The notes under the pieces were generated by a model. It was not told the origin of the DNA and did not search any database. It saw nothing but the letters and a program-made list of their open reading frames with translations. 64,000 bases of DNA from contig NZ_LIHP01000004.1 of the NCBI RefSeq assembly GCF_001314605.1, positions 310,001-374,000 of the forward strand, written 5' to 3'. Below, one piece after another: positions 63,328 through 64,000 of this stretch (position 1 is its first letter; each line of letters opens with the position of its first letter). The translations under genes were made by a program, and so were the position numbers. This DNA is from Marinobacter sp. HL-58 (GTDB taxonomy: Bacteria > Pseudomonadota > Gammaproteobacteria > Pseudomonadales > Oleiphilaceae).

Positions 63328-64000
63328 CACCTTGGCGGTTTTCCTGGCCCTTCGGGGCTTTGCCGCACCGGTGGAGGCCGGTTTCCTGCGCCGGGTAGCG
63401 CCCACGGCACGGGTTTTCCTGCGCTGTGGTATTGCCGGGGCCGGCTTGTTGCGCAGGTAAGACCCGGGAGCAGGCTCGATGACTGGCAATTCACCCTCGC
63501 CCGGGGTCCTTGCCGGCACCTCACCACCGCCGAACTGCGCGGCCCATTCGACCCAGTCCGGCCACCAGGACCCCTCGAACTGTTCAGCCCCCTTGAGCCA
63601 CTCCTCCGGCGCCAGGTCAGTGTTCTCGTTGGTACGGTAGCCGTATTTGTGCTTCGCCGGCGGGTTGATGATCCCGGCAATGTGTCCGGACCCGCCCAGC
63701 ACGAATCTTACAGGCCCTCCAAGATAACGGGAGCCCCGGTAACAGGACACCCAGGGCGCGATATGGTCTTCAATCGCGGAAACAAAGTAGGCAGGGGTTT
63801 TGACCTTTCCGAGATCGATGGGGGTATCTTCAAGGGTGATGCCGCCAGGTTCGCGAAGACGGTTCTGAAGATACATGTTGCGCAGGTAAAAGCTGTGCAT
63901 GGCCGCCGGCAGGCGCGTCGAGTCCGAGTTCCAGTGCAGCAGGTCGAACGCGGGCGTTTCATTGCCCAGCAGGTAATTGTTGATAAAGAAGGACCATATC
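63322..64000 (-). CDS. phaC: PHA synthase, C-terminal part (truncated by the window edge)
   Basis: The last 225 or so residues of a class I poly(3-hydroxyalkanoate) synthase; the gene continues beyond 64000. The segment WSFFINNYLLGNETPAFDLL and HWNSDSTRLPAAMHSFYLRN is diagnostic, and the catalytic Asp (AIEDHIAPW) and His (GSGHIAGIINPP) are present; the catalytic Cys is outside the window. After the usual end (APGSYLRNK) come about 40 extra residues dense in Lys, Arg, Ala and Pro. It is convergent with the Sco gene. Confidence 0.9.
   Translation of the reverse strand, partial: IWSFFINNYLLGNETPAFDLLHWNSDSTRLPAAMHSFYLRNMYLQNRLREPGGITLEDTPIDLGKVKTPAYFVSAIEDHIAPWVSCYRGSRYLGGPVRFVLGGSGHIAGIINPPAKHKYGYRTNENTDLAPEEWLKGAEQFEGSWWPDWVEWAAQFGGGEVPARTPGEGELPVIEPAPGSYLRNKPAPAIPQRRKTRAVGATRRRKPASTGAAKPRRARKTAKVS

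Overview
The window reads as chromosomal DNA of a moderately GC-rich, respiring, marine-type gammaproteobacterium. The gene set and protein sequences resemble Marinobacter; this is recognition from memory, not a search result. Coding density is high. I see no rRNA, tRNA, insertion sequence, phage gene or CRISPR array, and no clear sign of recent transfer.

Left part (1-15.3 kb). A 1-Cys peroxiredoxin and a rhodanese face a six-gene minus-strand block running from 8209 down to 1377: persulfide dioxygenase-type metallo-beta-lactamase, DUF442-type sulfur transferase, sulfide:quinone oxidoreductase, SulP anion transporter, and a cyanide-insensitive-type bd quinol oxidase (A and B subunits). Together these would take sulfide to oxidised sulfur, pass the electrons through quinone to a sulfide-tolerant oxidase, and move the sulfur anion. 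Next come a 38-residue lysine-rich protein, SelO, an ACT-domain protein, a secreted DUF4168-like protein, a small membrane protein, an unusual isocitrate dehydrogenase homologue with an internal duplication, and malate:quinone oxidoreductase.

Middle part (15.3-45.4 kb). A giant cyclic beta-1,2-glucan synthase, whose reading frame appears to begin upstream of any canonical start, is followed by a secreted esterase and an acyltransferase-3 protein that may modify the glucan. Then come a peptidoglycan-binding protein with a long Pro/Glu linker, an MFS exporter, a small DUF1127-like gene, YdcH, a conserved-looking unknown, a stand-alone FabH, the DabAB inorganic-carbon pump with a divergent LysR regulator, a Baeyer-Villiger-type monooxygenase, a GntR regulator co-transcribed with an SBF-family transporter, a degenerate J-domain membrane protein, and a three-gene cassette of TonB-dependent receptor, periplasmic binding protein and hybrid histidine kinase that looks like an envelope-spanning sensor.

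Right part (45.4-64 kb). Glutathione reductase and a GNAT acetyltransferase lie downstream of a type II secretion operon (gspE F G H I J K L M, minus strand). gspC is divergent, followed by a LapG-like cysteine protease; gspD is not present. Then a tight operon of alkyldihydroxyacetonephosphate-synthase-like flavoprotein, GlpD and an FGGY kinase suggests glycerol-ether or glycerol-phosphate chemistry. CtaG and Sco, two copper-delivery factors for cytochrome oxidase, follow. The window ends inside a PHA synthase gene with a basic C-terminal tail.

Most notable: the duplicated isocitrate dehydrogenase (12021-13763), the probable ATC start of the glucan synthase (23889-23905), the receptor/binding protein/kinase cassette (40265-45415), and the ether-lipid-like operon (56980-61741).
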